The notes beneath the pieces were generated by a model. It worked only from the letters and a program-made list of their open reading frames with translations. It was not told the DNA's origin and made no database searches. A DNA stretch of 64,000 nucleotides from Tethya wilhelma (lineage: Eukaryota; Porifera; Demospongiae; Tethyida; Tethyidae): positions 2,757,605 through 2,821,604 of the forward strand of contig CAXIPT010000009.1 in NCBI GenBank assembly GCA_964030475.1, written 5' to 3'. This document shows, piece by piece, positions 21,887 through 33,726 of this stretch. Position numbers and translations under genes: made by a program. How positions within the stretch are numbered: position 1 is the stretch's first letter; the number at the start of each line of letters is the position of its first letter.

Positions 21887-23118
21887 GCTGAAATGAGAGT
21901 CATGATGGTGTAGACTGGAGTTGCTCCTCCACTTCCTCCATCGCCAGGTTGAGTACCAGGCTGGCCAGTACCTGGCTGTCCAGTACCAGGCTGCCCTGTA
22001 CAGACTGCAAATAAATTTCAAAACAATTACCAATGCACAATAATAAAATATTTTAAGACAGTAATTTATATAAAGTAATCCCTGGCATAGAAAATTAAAA
22101 CAGCAACTTATTATTAAATTACCGTAGAGCGGGAAATTTCCGTGGGGTGCGACTAACCCCTGAGTCAATAAATTTTCCGTGAACATTTTTTCTGAGGTCA
22201 AAGGTCACGATACTCGCAACGCGCACGTTGTCAAAGACTTCAGTTCGCTGTCTCTTGCCCGTCTTTTCAATAAGTTTGCAGTCTAAATAGCTTATATCTA
22301 GCTAGAATTGTATTCTACATGTATACCAAGGCAGATAAACTGTCACAAGACCTTCAAGCCCTGTAAGTTGGAGATACTTGAGTCACGAAAATTAAAACCA
22401 CGAATATTTTCTTCTGAAGTGCGGTCTAGGCTTTTCATGAAAATTTACACCCCGAAAATTTCCCGCTATACGGTATCTCCTAGCCTCATTCCTCCTTACC
22501 TGAATTGATACCAGTCTGGAATCCAGATAGACCAGGGAGGTCACTATCACAATTTTGGAAGGGATCTCCAGAGACACAATTAGATGCACAGAAGTCAGTA
22601 ATATCAGATGGTGTCTATAAAAATCAAGGTAAGCATCAGTTACTTTAATGACATATTGAAAAGTCATATTGGAATATGTATGCTTTTGGAACAGGTTACT
22701 TACAGTGGCCATTGAAAGTATACCAGCACATCTTGTCAACATAATGAAACAGTCGGAACAAACTACATTGGAAATTGAATATTAATAAAATTATTAATAC
22801 TATATATGCCTACTTTGGCTCTGCAACCTACTTTGGTTAACTTGTTCAGCAGCAGTATCGCCTCCTGGCTGAGAAGCACAGTTATCAAAAACTGCAGGAC
22901 AACTTCCATCACAGAATGTTTCCAGAGATGAAAAGTCCTGCATACAGAATATAATGTCATGGATATTTATAGAAATGCTCAACATAATGAATGGTTTGCA
23001 ATTAACTTACAGTTGCAGCAGTGCCTAATTCAGTTGCACAGGTACCTAGTGCCCCAAAATCACAGCTTTGAGCAGAAACCACTGCAATGAGACCAAGAGT
23101 AAAGATCAAACACTTCAT
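21887..23118 (-). CDS. Second copy of secreted Cys-rich protein (3' end cut)
   Basis: Exons 23011..23118, 22832..22937, 22704..22762, 22500..22614 and 21887..22004 (minus strand) match 11203..12434 with an offset of 10,684. The last 37 bases of the coding sequence lie beyond the gap. Base changes seen in exons (for example GAT/GAC and CTA/TTA codons) are synonymous, as expected for alleles or a very young, constrained copy. The intronic MITE is also shared. Confidence 0.68.
22125..22482. mobile_element. MITE, second copy of 11441-11798
   Basis: Same element at the orthologous intron position. Confidence 0.65.
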
Positions 23119-25035
23119 TTTGCTATTTCGCTTGATTTCTTTGAAAAATAATGCCAGCAGCTAGCTTTGTATCTGAAAAAATCCACTGTGAAACAAATTG
23201 TAAGTTTCTGCAATGTACCAATGGCTTTTATTGGCTAATTTGAGCCGGCAAGTCACTTGCGCATGCGCACGCGCAGTGCAATGCATGTGGGCGGTGATCC
23301 AGTCGTGTACTTGAAATAAATAATTAAATGCGTGCTTGTGATCGACCTAGACTATCCCACCATGTAAACGAGTGTATTTTTAAGCCACGACATTTAATAA
23401 AGCATGTGGGTATAGTTTTATTAACCACAAAATAGAGATTAGGTCATATATTCCTATTGTATATGACCTAACTTCTGTATTTTGTGGTTTTTAAAACTAT
23501 ACTTATTCGGAAATTAAAATGCCATCATCTGGGTGCAAACATATATACTTTCATATGATTTCTACTTGCAGGCATTGCAAAATGTTATATGCACTATATG
23601 ATAATGGATTGCAAATGTTAAGTTAATTAGTGTTGTAGCTGCTGAGGCTCGGTGACTATATACATGCCAGTACATGGCCATATAAATATGTTGTTTGTGT
23701 ATCACTGTATGTTGTAACTGACACAGTGTCAATACTAGGCCTTTGAAAATTATGCTAGCATAATTTTGAGCATAATATATTATAGGTAAGCATTAGTGAA
23801 TTATGCTGGCATAATAGGTAAAAATTAATTCCATGCATAATTGGGACAATAATAAACTCATTTTCATGCTATTAGGTTTGAACATCTACAAAGGGTTAAG
23901 GTTTAGCTTGTCTGCTTAGGGTTTTAACAATGGCATCTGATTTGCCTAGTGATAGTAGTAGTGATGATTTAGAGCGTGAAAGTGAGAGTATTAGTGGAAA
24001 AATTGGAACGGTCAGTATCTATTCAAGTTGAGAAAGGCTGAGAAGTCCTACTCCCCCTGATTTAGCACAAAATTTGGGACAAAAAAGGAAGATGTATACT
24101 AATCCGCCTATAGGTGTAAAAAGAAGTGAGGCCAGACTGTCAAAAAACCATCTTTTTCAATTTCTGATTGAATCAAGCAATTTCCAAATCAAGACCTATG
24201 TAATTCTGTTGAGCATAATGAGTAAAATTGTAAAGTATAATAGGTGAAATTGTGAGAATTAGAGCATAGCAAAATAGGCAAAAAAATAGTAAAAAAACAA
24301 AGGCCTATAATAGCCCTTAAAATGTTACTAACTCATAAATCATATACAAGTGTAATTTGTGTATCCCAGTATAGGTGACAAAAAGGGGTGTAGATGCATG
24401 CATTTCCTGTCTTCTTAATTGTAAAAGTGGAAAGAATTTAATTATAAACCACATCTGCACTCAAGTAGACAACAAGCTATAATTTATATGATAAAGTTTG
24501 AACGAACAGTTCACTGAACAGATTCATGGAGTGCTAGCTGATAATATTGAGAAATTCACAAAGTGTTTGCTGATAAACTTAATTGAAGAAAATCGGCTCT
24601 TCTAAGTGACGTACAGAATTGTATAATATTATTATATAATATTATGTCGCAGTTTTCAATGAACAGAAGCAAATTTCTGTAGTTATACTGTATCATGATT
24701 GCATGCACTCAGTGAGTTAACCTAGCTGTTCTAACCTGCTTCATCAAAAGAATACTAAAGAATGTGTAACATACAGACAATAGGTGACTGCTGAGACTAC
24801 TGGGCATTCACTCGGCCAGTCAATACTACTAGAAACTGATAATTCAAGGGTGCATGCAGCCTATAAATTTTAGAGGCATTACATTACACATTAGTATGTG
24901 CCACACAGGTGTGTCTTGTGCATGTGAAGGACCATGCAGCGCGATAGTTCCAGTGATTGATTGATTGATTGATTGATTGGTTAATTGTCCTGATACAAAC
25001 TCTGATATACCCATAAGGCCTTGATAGATTATGCA

Positions 25036-25153
25036 TGTGTGTGACTGTGTGTGTGTGTTTGTGTGTTTGTGTGTATGTATACGTGTGTGTGTGTGTGTGT
25101 GTGTGTGCACGTGTGTGTGAGTGAGTGAGTGTGTGTGTGTGTGTGTGTGTGTG
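25036..25153. repeat. (TG)n microsatellite cluster
   Basis: Interrupted TG tracts with TGAG variants; the long minus-strand frames here are repeat artefacts. Confidence 0.9.
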
Positions 25154-25395
25154 TTTGTTTGCTGATTGCCTAGCAACCAAAGTTTTTTTATATAGGCTAA
25201 TTATACTGGATACTGGCTGGGTGGAGGTGACAATAGAGTAGCTAGGGTCTGGCACTAGTAGGGGGTCAATGGCAAACAAAATAGTTGCATGCCCCTAAGT
25301 GTGCAGCACTCGTGACCGTGCATTGACTCTGAGTGCTGCCCACTTATTAAGGGTCATGGAACTATAACGAGTCAGTGTGTGTGTATGTGTGTTGT

Positions 25396-25426
<31 letters not shown>

Positions 25427-26037
25427 CATGTGTGCCATGGTACGTGTGTGCGTACTATCCTCATCTGCAGACTTCTCTTTGACCTTTCACTCCCCTTCTC
25501 CTTTCCGTGAGTGAAAGGTCAAAGGGGATGAAGCTATGTACATGCATGTGTACCATGTGTGTAACATCAGAGACCACTATCAATCATAATTAAATTTTTG
25601 GGTATTAAAAGTACAACAATTATAAATAACACCACATGAACTTTTTAGATTTAGGCACATATATACCTATGACATCACTGGCTTCTGCTACACACTGCAT
25701 GGAGGCATACACAATCATTATGTCATAATTATAGCTAATCCTATAAGCAAGAAATATTGACACTACTTGTCAAGAGTTAAGTTAGTCATAATTATGATGG
25801 ATGCCTCGATCTGTGACCTGAGGAAAACTGAAAATGTACTCAGGTGTGTTACATGTATCACTAATATTAACTTTAATGAGATTCATATTATGCAAAAGTT
25901 AAGTAACTTTGTTAAGAAAGTGGATATCACCATGGAACCCCCTCCAGATATATATAGACCAATATATTCTGGTTATGTTGAAACTGATAATTAAGTCATG
26001 TGACATTTTTGCTAAGTGCAAAAAAAAAAAACAATTA

Positions 26038-26342
26038 AAAAAGCGGTAAGTGTGGCCTGTTTCCATGGCAACCATACTTTCAGAGCAGATTTGTGACCGT
26101 CATCATGGCCACATGGATCAGACTGGTCTGTTTGCATATCATTTATTGTAAAGAAGAAATCGCTAGGTATTGTGCCAACGAAATAGTTAATTTTCAGAGC
26201 AGATTTGTGACATTTATGGCCACATGGATCTGATTGGTAGGTTGCAATATAGCTTTCTCTGATTTAGAGATAACTCCAATTTTCTATTTAATGCATGCTA
26301 AGTATGGTTGCCATGGAAACAGGCCTCACCTACCGCTTTTTG
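26038..26342. mobile_element. MITE with AAAAAGCGGTAAGTGTGG ends
   Basis: Arms of about 40 bp (AAAAGCGGTAAGTGTGGCCT and its near-complement ending CACCTACCGCTTTTT), plus an inner direct duplication (TCAGAGCAGATTTGTGAC twice). Non-coding. Confidence 0.65.
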
Positions 26343-27179
26343 CATTTTGTGCATTTTTGCATATATTAATGTCATGTGACCCAATGAAAGTTTCAACATG
26401 TGATCAGCTATCTACTGAATTAACATGTGTACAAGTTTCCATGACGATTAAATTTTATTATTGTCTAATGAAGTTATTGCATTTTATAGCTCAGAAAGTT
26501 AATACTAGTTAAAACACTGATAACTGCATGAAATCAATCATAGGATTTCATCCTGCATGCATATTATTCTTCTGCAGCTACGTTGTTATCTGGCACATGC
26601 ACAACAATGTAATTTGAACGATCTTTACCAGATAATTGATGATAGCGAGACGTCAATATCTGCAATGGTGCAAGTCTGTGCAGTATGCGCATACTCTGCG
26701 CTCTGCATCACGTGTACGTAAAGGTGCGCGCGCATTATTATAGCATATTCAATTCACACTACACACATTTGGTCTAAGAGTAGCAAACTGAAAAAAAAAG
26801 TTACGATCGTCATACTGACAATAGGATGGATAATAGGATGATCTTGTTATACATAGAGTGGGAAATCAAGTTTTCTTGGTACAAAATTTCGTTAAAAACA
26901 TGCAAGAAAATTTTGTAGTGTTTAAATTTTGTGTTCTTATAATATGCTAATGTTCAGCATAAGAAAATTTGCACTATACGAAAATTTCCTGCTCCTGCTA
27001 TACGGTACTACGTACGGTAGTTACAGATACTAAGTCTTTCCTCTTTCAATGTCATTCAGTAAATCAGACAAACCAGGGGTTTCAGTTGTATCACAAACAG
27101 CAAAGTAGACTATGTAGCGTACGGTAGTTACAGATTGCTCGAACGAGGCTAGTGTCGACGCGGCGGGGAGCCGAACTCT

Positions 27180-30100
27180 ATGATTTATGACGATACTTAC
27201 CATAACATAACTATTGCAGTATCATCCTCAAGTCCTATATTAGGTCTGTACATTGAGTCAGGTGTTTCTTTTATGCAATCAATGACAATGGCTCAATTTA
27301 AATGTTCGTCTCCAACGTTCATCAAGCGTGTTCTCACCCACCCGGAGCTAGGATCTGTTCCTAGGTCCATGCCTCTGATCATCCCCAATGACTGTAGCTA
27401 TGACGTCTCAACAAACGAGCTGAAACCAATCCAAGGTGAACGACGTTCCAGCCTCAAGGCTGTCCCCGAGACTCTTCGTTTGCTGGAAAGTATTAATCGT
27501 CCTATAGCTGTGCTGGCCATTGGAGGACCCTGTCGTACAGGCAAATCTTACATCCTCTCAAGAGCATTGGGATCAGCAGATGACTTTGCACTTGGTCACA
27601 CATTTAATGCCAAAACATTTGGCATTTGGATTGGTACAACTGTACTAGAAAATGATGAATTCACTGTACTTATGATGGATACAGAGGGAATCGATTCAGC
27701 CAATGCCAAGGCCAGGGATGATGCTAGTATCCTGGTGATGACCGTTCTCCTCAGCTCATACTTCATCTACAATTCCCTCGGTGTTCCTCACCATAGTGAC
27801 TTGGAAAAAATGAGGTAAGTAGCCACTGGTACATTATGACATAAGATTTAAGACTGTATTTACATCATGTATACATGTATACAGCTATTTTGCAAATCTT
27901 GCAACATCGATTATCGTGAAGAATGCCTCCTCTGATGATGACGATGAAAGTCTCTTTGACTTTAAGAAGTATTTCCCCCAGTTCCTTTGGCTTCTTCGTG
28001 ATGTTCACCTGCTTCCGGCAAACGAAGATGGCAAAGAAATCACCCCAACTGAGTATCTTGTCTCTGTTGTATTGCGCCGAGGAAAGTCGTTTAAGGAGAC
28101 CAAGAATGATGAAGTCGGAAGAGCATTACTGACCTTCTTTCCCAGTGTCGAGTGTAAGACGATACGAGCACCTTCAAGTAAGCCAGAAATTGTTCGAGCT
28201 ATTGCCACAGAGCAAGATAGACTTGATCCCAACTTCAATGAAGAAGTTGAAAGCTTGGTTTCTAACGTTCTTCAACGTTTACAACCAAAACGAGGAATGG
28301 TAGCATGCAATTTAGTTGACGGTCCCATGTTAGCTACCTTGGCTACACATTACCTCAAAGCTGTGAATGACCCCAATGCTATTCCCTGCATTACTGATAC
28401 ATGGAATGCCGCTCTTGAGAAGAGATGTCACGATGTGCTCAACGAGTTGAGTGCCGAATATGAAAAAGATGTGGAGAGTCACATCGCACAGGTTGGTCTT
28501 CCAATGGAAGAAGATTCACCCGATTTCATGGACATGACACAACCTCGCACACTCTTCGGAATACATCGTTCAGTTCTTCTCAAAAAGACAGAATCTCTCA
28601 TAAGACAAGTGGGTCACTACGTGGGTGGACCATTAGGGGATGCGACAAGTTCGTTATTCAGCAGAGAGAGTTTGAGTGCTGAGTTTGAGCTTCGTAGCGC
28701 TGTTTTCAAGGATGAAGACACAGCCACAGATGTGGAAGGAAAGCTGGTGAAGCAGAAAAAGGTTGTTGGTGGAATTCTATTCAAGTTCTCCCAACGTAAT
28801 TACACTGTGTCTCATTCGAGCTGTCTTGAATTGTTCGAGAAATTGTACCAACCGATCAAAACGAAAATACAGAATGACACAGGTGAGTACTCATTTAAGG
28901 AGTTGCTTGACGATCTGAAGAAGCTCCAACTCGAATATTTCGGAAAGGCAATCGGACCCGCAAAATGGGAAGTATTCAAAGAAAAGCGAGGATTTATTAA
29001 GGCCCAAGAAGAGGCTTACAGTGTGCTGAAAGGATTTCAACGTAAAGCCTTTGATGCAGCTCAAAAAGCTGCTGACGAAAGTACCAAAGCAGCTCAACTT
29101 GCCGATTCAATCAACAACCTTGAGCTGCAGATGCGTAATGATGCTGAACTGAACCAAAAGAGACTTGAAGCAATGCAAAAGCAACACGACGAAGAAATGC
29201 TACAGTTGAAAAAAGAGGAAGCAGATCGCATTGAAAAGGATCGACAGAAATACGAGAACTTTGTGAGTGCACACATGGCTGATATGGCCCAGCTGACGAA
29301 GGAGAATAGAGAGGAAATGAGAGCACAGCACGAACAAATGCTGAAGATGATGGAAGTGACAAATAAGCAGAACAGCGAGCAAATAGCTGCCCTTGCCAAC
29401 ACTGTGGACCAAATGACAACCAAGATTGCCAATATGAGTAAGTGAATAAAAATTAATCAATGTGCCATCCAGCAAACAAAAACAAAATTTTAGAAAGCCT
29501 AAATCCTCTAGACTATCTGTACAACTAGAACATGCCTAGTCATCCCACAAGAGGCTTGCATATGTGGTCAGCTGCTATAGTTACTGGGGTATTACCCTGG
29601 TGAATTCCCCTAGGTCTATAGTGCAGCATCATCATGGCACCATCATGTGGTTAAAATTGAATGTCATTGTGTCAGCTATATAATATTGATAGTATCAGAA
29701 CAAGCAAGGTATAGTCCCTGGTGGAATCCCCTTTAGTTGCAGTGCAGTTGTATATCAACAATAACCATTGCCAAGCCATGATTCAGCATGACTAAGCACA
29801 AATAAAGTACTGTTTGGAATATCCAGTATTCATTGGTCATAAGTAAAGAAATATATATATATAAACACAATTTTTTACTTCAATACATGTATTACTAATA
29901 CTCTGCATAAAGTTTAATCATGTATTACTAATACTCTGCATATATTTAATCTAGAGCCAAATAACGGTGGAGGTGGCTGGTTAGGTACTCTGGTGAGTGT
30001 TGCTGGTGGTGTAATGGAAACTGCCATCATAGGTATGACTTTGTATAAGCATTGATTGTTTGATCTACAGGATGTACATTGTGTCATTTATATACTTCAA

Positions 30101-30183
30101 CATGATTCATAGCATGGTGAATACAATAATTTTAACCTTTTTTATTCTTACTACATGCAGCTGAAGCATGTTCTATTATGTGA
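27180..30183 (+). CDS. Guanylate-binding protein-like GTPase with C-terminal CaaX box (GBP-P1)
   Basis: Exons 27180..27814, 27885..29437, 29955..30032 and 30161..30183 give 762 aa if the first ATG is used. Paralogues start near VLTHPEL, so in-frame ATGs at 27273-27288 are alternatives. GBP features: P-loop GGPCRTGKS (residues 115-123), DTEG (about 167), and the GBP-specific RD motif in QFLWLLRDV. A helical middle domain (LDPNFNEEVES, YLKAVNDPNAIPCI) and a long coiled coil (about 560-735) follow. The last two short exons encode a Gly-rich hydrophobic segment (GGGGWLGTLVSVAGG) and the terminus AEACSIM. CSIM fits a CaaX prenylation box, as in vertebrate GBP1/2/5. There is no Hint domain. GBPs bind GTP, polymerise on membranes and act in cell-autonomous immunity. 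It converges on the Hint-bearing gene at 30444-33292. Confidence 0.85.
30161..30183 (+). other. Terminal CaaX exon of GBP-P1
   Basis: Acceptor CTACATGCAG, then codons for AEACSIM and stop. The 23-bp exon adds a prenylation-type tail; Met in the last position predicts farnesylation. Exon 3 of this gene follows the same phase-1 intron position at which paralogues splice to a Hint exon. Confidence 0.65.
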
Positions 30184-30443
30184 ATTTTAACCATAGTAGA
30201 GATGTGAAGTACTTGGATTGCAACTATTCTCATACTTTGTTATGTTAATTTGTACACTTGAATACCATGATATTCTTAGCTGGTGCAATAATATTATAGC
30301 GAAAATAATAATTGATGTTAATTATTCTTAATTGATAATTATTACCATTATGTTCGTTCCAATAACTCAACTAAATGTCACAATAGTAACTTACATTTAA
30401 TTCGTGGTTACTAAACAACACAATACTATACTAAAGTTGTAGT

Positions 30444-31084
30444 TTAGAGCTGTTCCTTTGTCAGTCCCATATCAATAAAAGCATCTTCAGCCCAGCTGCC
30501 AAGGACAGTTGTGAGCTCACGTTTTGCTGATGTGAGTGCAGACTTTAAACTCTCCCTCTCCTCCTCTGTGAGTTTCTTCATTCCGTCACGAACCCTCTTC
30601 TTTGTCAGCACAGGATAGTTGGCAGCAACAATGTATCCATTAGCGTGATAAGACCGAGGCCCATCCAGATGAAGACCATAGATCTTGGTCGGTTCAGTGA
30701 GGGTAGTGAAATTGAATCGACGCACTTTGACTGGTTCGTACAGCAGTGGATCAGTCTGGGCAACACGAAAGACAATGTCACCAACTTGGAGGAGTTTGAA
30801 ATCCACGTCAGGGTTCTCTTCTTTGGCTGTGTCTGGGTCGAGACATTTCCAGCCCTCAGTTGTCCAGAAGGGATGATGGAGAGCGGCAAATGGTGCATCG
30901 TCATTGAAGCCAAAGATCCTGTCTTGAGGTTTGAGAGTGTGATCAACATACTCGGCAGTGATGGTACTTGTTTCTCCACCCATTGCAAGTATCTTCACTC
31001 CCTCTGTCTGCTTCTCGATGGCTATCTCCTTTCCATTGCTTAGTTTCACCATAGTACCAGCAACAAAACAACCTCCTCCAGAAG
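30444..31084 (-). other. Hint domain exon of GBP-M1
   Basis: A single exon holds the whole Hint domain. Nucleophile Cys is the fifth full codon of the exon; the Gly just before it would become the new C-terminus after N-S acyl shift and cleavage. The distal 55 residues (LTKKRVRDGMKKLTEEERES...) form an amphipathic helix not resembling the sterol-recognition region of Hedgehog. Confidence 0.75.
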
Positions 31085-33292
31085 CTGTAAGTAAAATGAG
31101 AAATTTTGTAACCATTAATTTTTTTGTACTAACAATAGATTTATAGCTACTTACGCATATTTTGAATGGCTTCGTTCATAGCTCCTATTGAAGCGTTCAT
31201 TGCCTGTATGCTTGCACTGTTCTGTTCAGACATCATTTTCATTTGTTGTAGCATCAGTTCATGTTGTTTCTCCATTTCTTTCTTGTTCTCTTTTGTGATC
31301 TCAGCCATCTCCTTCATCTGGGCCTTCATGAAATCTTCGGACTTTTGTCGTTCAGCTTCAATTCTTTTCTCCTGTTGGTCACGAATCTTTTCCATTTCTT
31401 TTTGGTGAGCATCTTGCATTGCTTGCATCTTCTGTTGTGCCATTTTAGTATCATTCCTCATCTGCTCAGTCATTTTCTTCAGCTCTTCATCCCTTTTAGC
31501 AGATTTTGCCTTTTCTTCTTCTAGTTTTTGAAGTGTTTCAAACTTTTCTTTCTTCCAGCCTTGAAGACGTTTGTAACTCTCTTCTTGGGATTTGATGAAA
31601 GCTCTTTTCTCTTCGTAAACCTCCCATTTAGCTGGACCAATAGCACGCTTGTTGTACTGTTCAAGAAGTGCTTGCAGATCTGCTGAAAGATCTTTGAACG
31701 TATACTTGACATCAGATTCTTCCTGCTTGATTTTCATTTCGATTTCTTTGTAGAGCTGATTGAACAAATCTTGACACTGTGAACGAGACATGTGGTGATT
31801 GCTCTTTGCAAACTTGAGCAGAATTCCACCAGACACAACTTTCTTTGAGATTTGCTGACTTTCACCTTGGATAGGAAGACTCATACTTTCATTTTCCTCA
31901 AACACAGCTGTAGAGTGCTCAAGCTCAGTGATAAGACTATCCAAAGTTAGTCCAGTGCTAGTAGTAGGAGTGGCTTGAGAAGGTACACCCAAAAAGTGGC
32001 CAACTTGCTTCATGAGTGCTTGTGTTTTGCTGAATAGAATTAAACGGTGCAGTCCAAACAGAGTTTTCGAATCTGACCCATCTTGTGAGTCCTCCTCTAT
32101 TGGAAGGCCGACTTCAGCAATCTTTTTCTTCATTTCGTCTTCGTACTCTTGAACCAGTTCCTCTAGAACCTTTCTGCATCTTGCTTCAACGGCTGCCTGC
32201 CACGTGTCATTGATGCAAGGAATGGAATTCGGATCGTTAACAGCTTGAACATACTGCTCTGTCATAGCAGCAAGCAGAGGACCATCCACTACTTTCCCTT
32301 CGGTAAATCCATTCTTGGCTTGTAAGTTTTGTAGAACATACTGGACCACATCCTCCACTTGTTCGTTGAACCGAGGCTCCAAGCTTGACTGCTTTGTGAC
32401 TATGTCCTGCATCACTGTAGGATCAGCTGAAGGAGGCTGTATAGTCATGCACGTAATGGTCGGAAAGAATGTGAGGATAGCTCGGCTGACCGTGTCGCTG
32501 GCTGATTCAGTGAAGGAACGGCCGCGTTTTAGAATCGTCGTTTTAAGGTAATCAGTTGGGGTCTTTCCTTCTGGGATTTGAAGAACCACGTCACGAAGGA
32601 GCCACAGGAAGTCTGGGAAATACTTCTTCATTTCAAACGCTTCATCCTCGTCTTCTTCAGAAGCGCTAGCGCTTTGAATGGCTATGGACGAAGCTAACTT
32701 TGCAAAGTGACTGTATACACATAAAACAGAAAAGTAGTTAAGTTTTGAAGTAGCAATGGAATTGTGTGTTTGATTACCTCATTTTTTGAAGGTCGTTCTT
32801 TTTTGGAGATCCAAGGGAATTGTAGATGAAGTATGAGCTGAGGAGAACGGTCATCACCAGGATACTAGCATCATCCCTGGCCTTGGCATTGGCTGAATCG
32901 ATTCCCTCTGTATCCATCATAAGTACAGTGAATTCATCTTTTTCCAGTACAGTTGTGCCAATCCAAATGCCAAACGTTTGAGCATTCATTGTGTGACCAA
33001 GTGCAAAGTCATCTGCTGATCCCAATGCTCTTGAGAGGATGTAAGATTTGCCTGTACGACAGGGTCCTCCAATGGCCAGCACAGCTACAGGACGATTAAT
33101 ACTTTCCAGCAAACGAAGAGTCTCGGGGACAACCTTGAGGCTGGAACGTCGTTCACCTTGAATGGGTTTCAGCTCGTTTGTTGAGACGACATAGCTGCAG
33201 TCATTGGGGATGATCAGAGGCATGGACCTAGGAACAGATCCCAGCTCCGGGTGGGTGAGAACACGCTTGGTATACTTCCCAGACACCTCCAT
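30444..33292 (-). CDS. GBP-like GTPase fused to Hint autoprocessing domain (GBP-M1)
   Basis: Three exons, complement(join(30444..31084, 31155..32710, 32778..33292)), 903 aa. G domain: P-loop GGPCRTGKS (75-83), DTEG (127-130), RD motif in FLWLLRDV (211-212). The helical middle domain includes YVQAVNDPNSIPCI. A Lys/Glu/Gln-rich coiled coil spans about 535-690. The last exon, entered through a phase-1 intron, encodes PSGGG then a 208-aa Hint domain starting at Cys696 (GGGCFVAGTMVKLSNG). Block B reads AALHHPFWTTEG and the distal strand SYHANGYIVAANYPV. The G-C-F junction equals the Hedgehog cleavage site. The Hint is closest in pattern to the Vint (VWA-Hint) family. Predicted: GTP-driven membrane or filament assembly plus self-cleavage before Cys696. 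No CaaX is present. Confidence 0.88.
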
Positions 33293-33726
33293 ATATATTA
33301 TCGCGCTTCAGTTTAGAAATGGTTCAAGGCTGAAAACATCACAGGGATTTATGATTTTGGAGACTGAATTTTATACTATATAGAGCTGCCATGCATCAGT
33401 AATTTTACTTCCTGTGTGCATATTTAATGCGCGCGGAATTATTCCCTTTGATGACTCATCTATAATTATGAATCAATTTATGACATTGCACATTGCAATG
33501 TGTCCTGAGTCACAGTCACGTAAGCTAGTGAAAACTCATGACAGCATAGAATATTGGTTAACTTTGCGTGAAAAATTAAAGTGAAACTCAATATGGCAGC
33601 TCAAACATTGGCCCAATATTAATTGAGAAACAAATTAAAACAAAAAATTTAACTGTACAAGACTATAGCACAAAAATCATTACTGATAATTGTTTAGTTG
33701 AGGTCATATTCTCTAGTAGCAAATCC
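33293..33726. other. Spacer between GBP-M1 and GBP-M2
   Basis: Only 434 bp separate the GBP-M1 start codon from the stop of GBP-M2 (both on minus). Contains the ETS/AP-1-like block; otherwise AT-rich. Confidence 0.6.
33399..33458 (-). promoter_or_regulatory. Upstream block with ETS-like and AP-1-like sites (GBP-M1)
   Basis: About 105-165 bp upstream of the GBP-M1 start are ATTTTACTTCCTG (ETS core GGAA on the minus strand) and TGACTCA (AP-1 consensus). The same pair in the same order occurs upstream of GBP-M3 (45959-45993). Confidence 0.35.

Larger units (their letters stand above)
23119..27179. other. 4-kb region without genes
   Basis: Holds the hairpin MITE (23411-23501), the acidic short frame (23930-24030), TTGA and TG/CA microsatellites (24955-25155, 25378-25428), a hairpin at 25482-25528 (CTTTGACCTTTCACTC and its complement), a MITE at 26038-26342, and a degenerate MITE near 26855-27006. 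Reading frames here are short or low complexity. Confidence 0.55.

Noticed and set aside
25767..25994. 75-aa plus-strand frame in the gene-poor region
   Set aside because: No domain, no splice logic, AT-biased composition; treated as chance.
30444..30700. Sterol-recognition region after the Hint domain
   Set aside because: The C-terminal stretch is an amphipathic Lys/Glu helix with no resemblance to the Hedgehog SRR, so cholesterol transfer is not claimed.
30645..31043. Plus-strand reading frames antisense to the Hint exons (also 33922-34425, 46393-46869, 61445-61900)
   Set aside because: They repeat in every copy only because the Hint exon is conserved on the other strand; codon bias and domain logic favour the minus strand.
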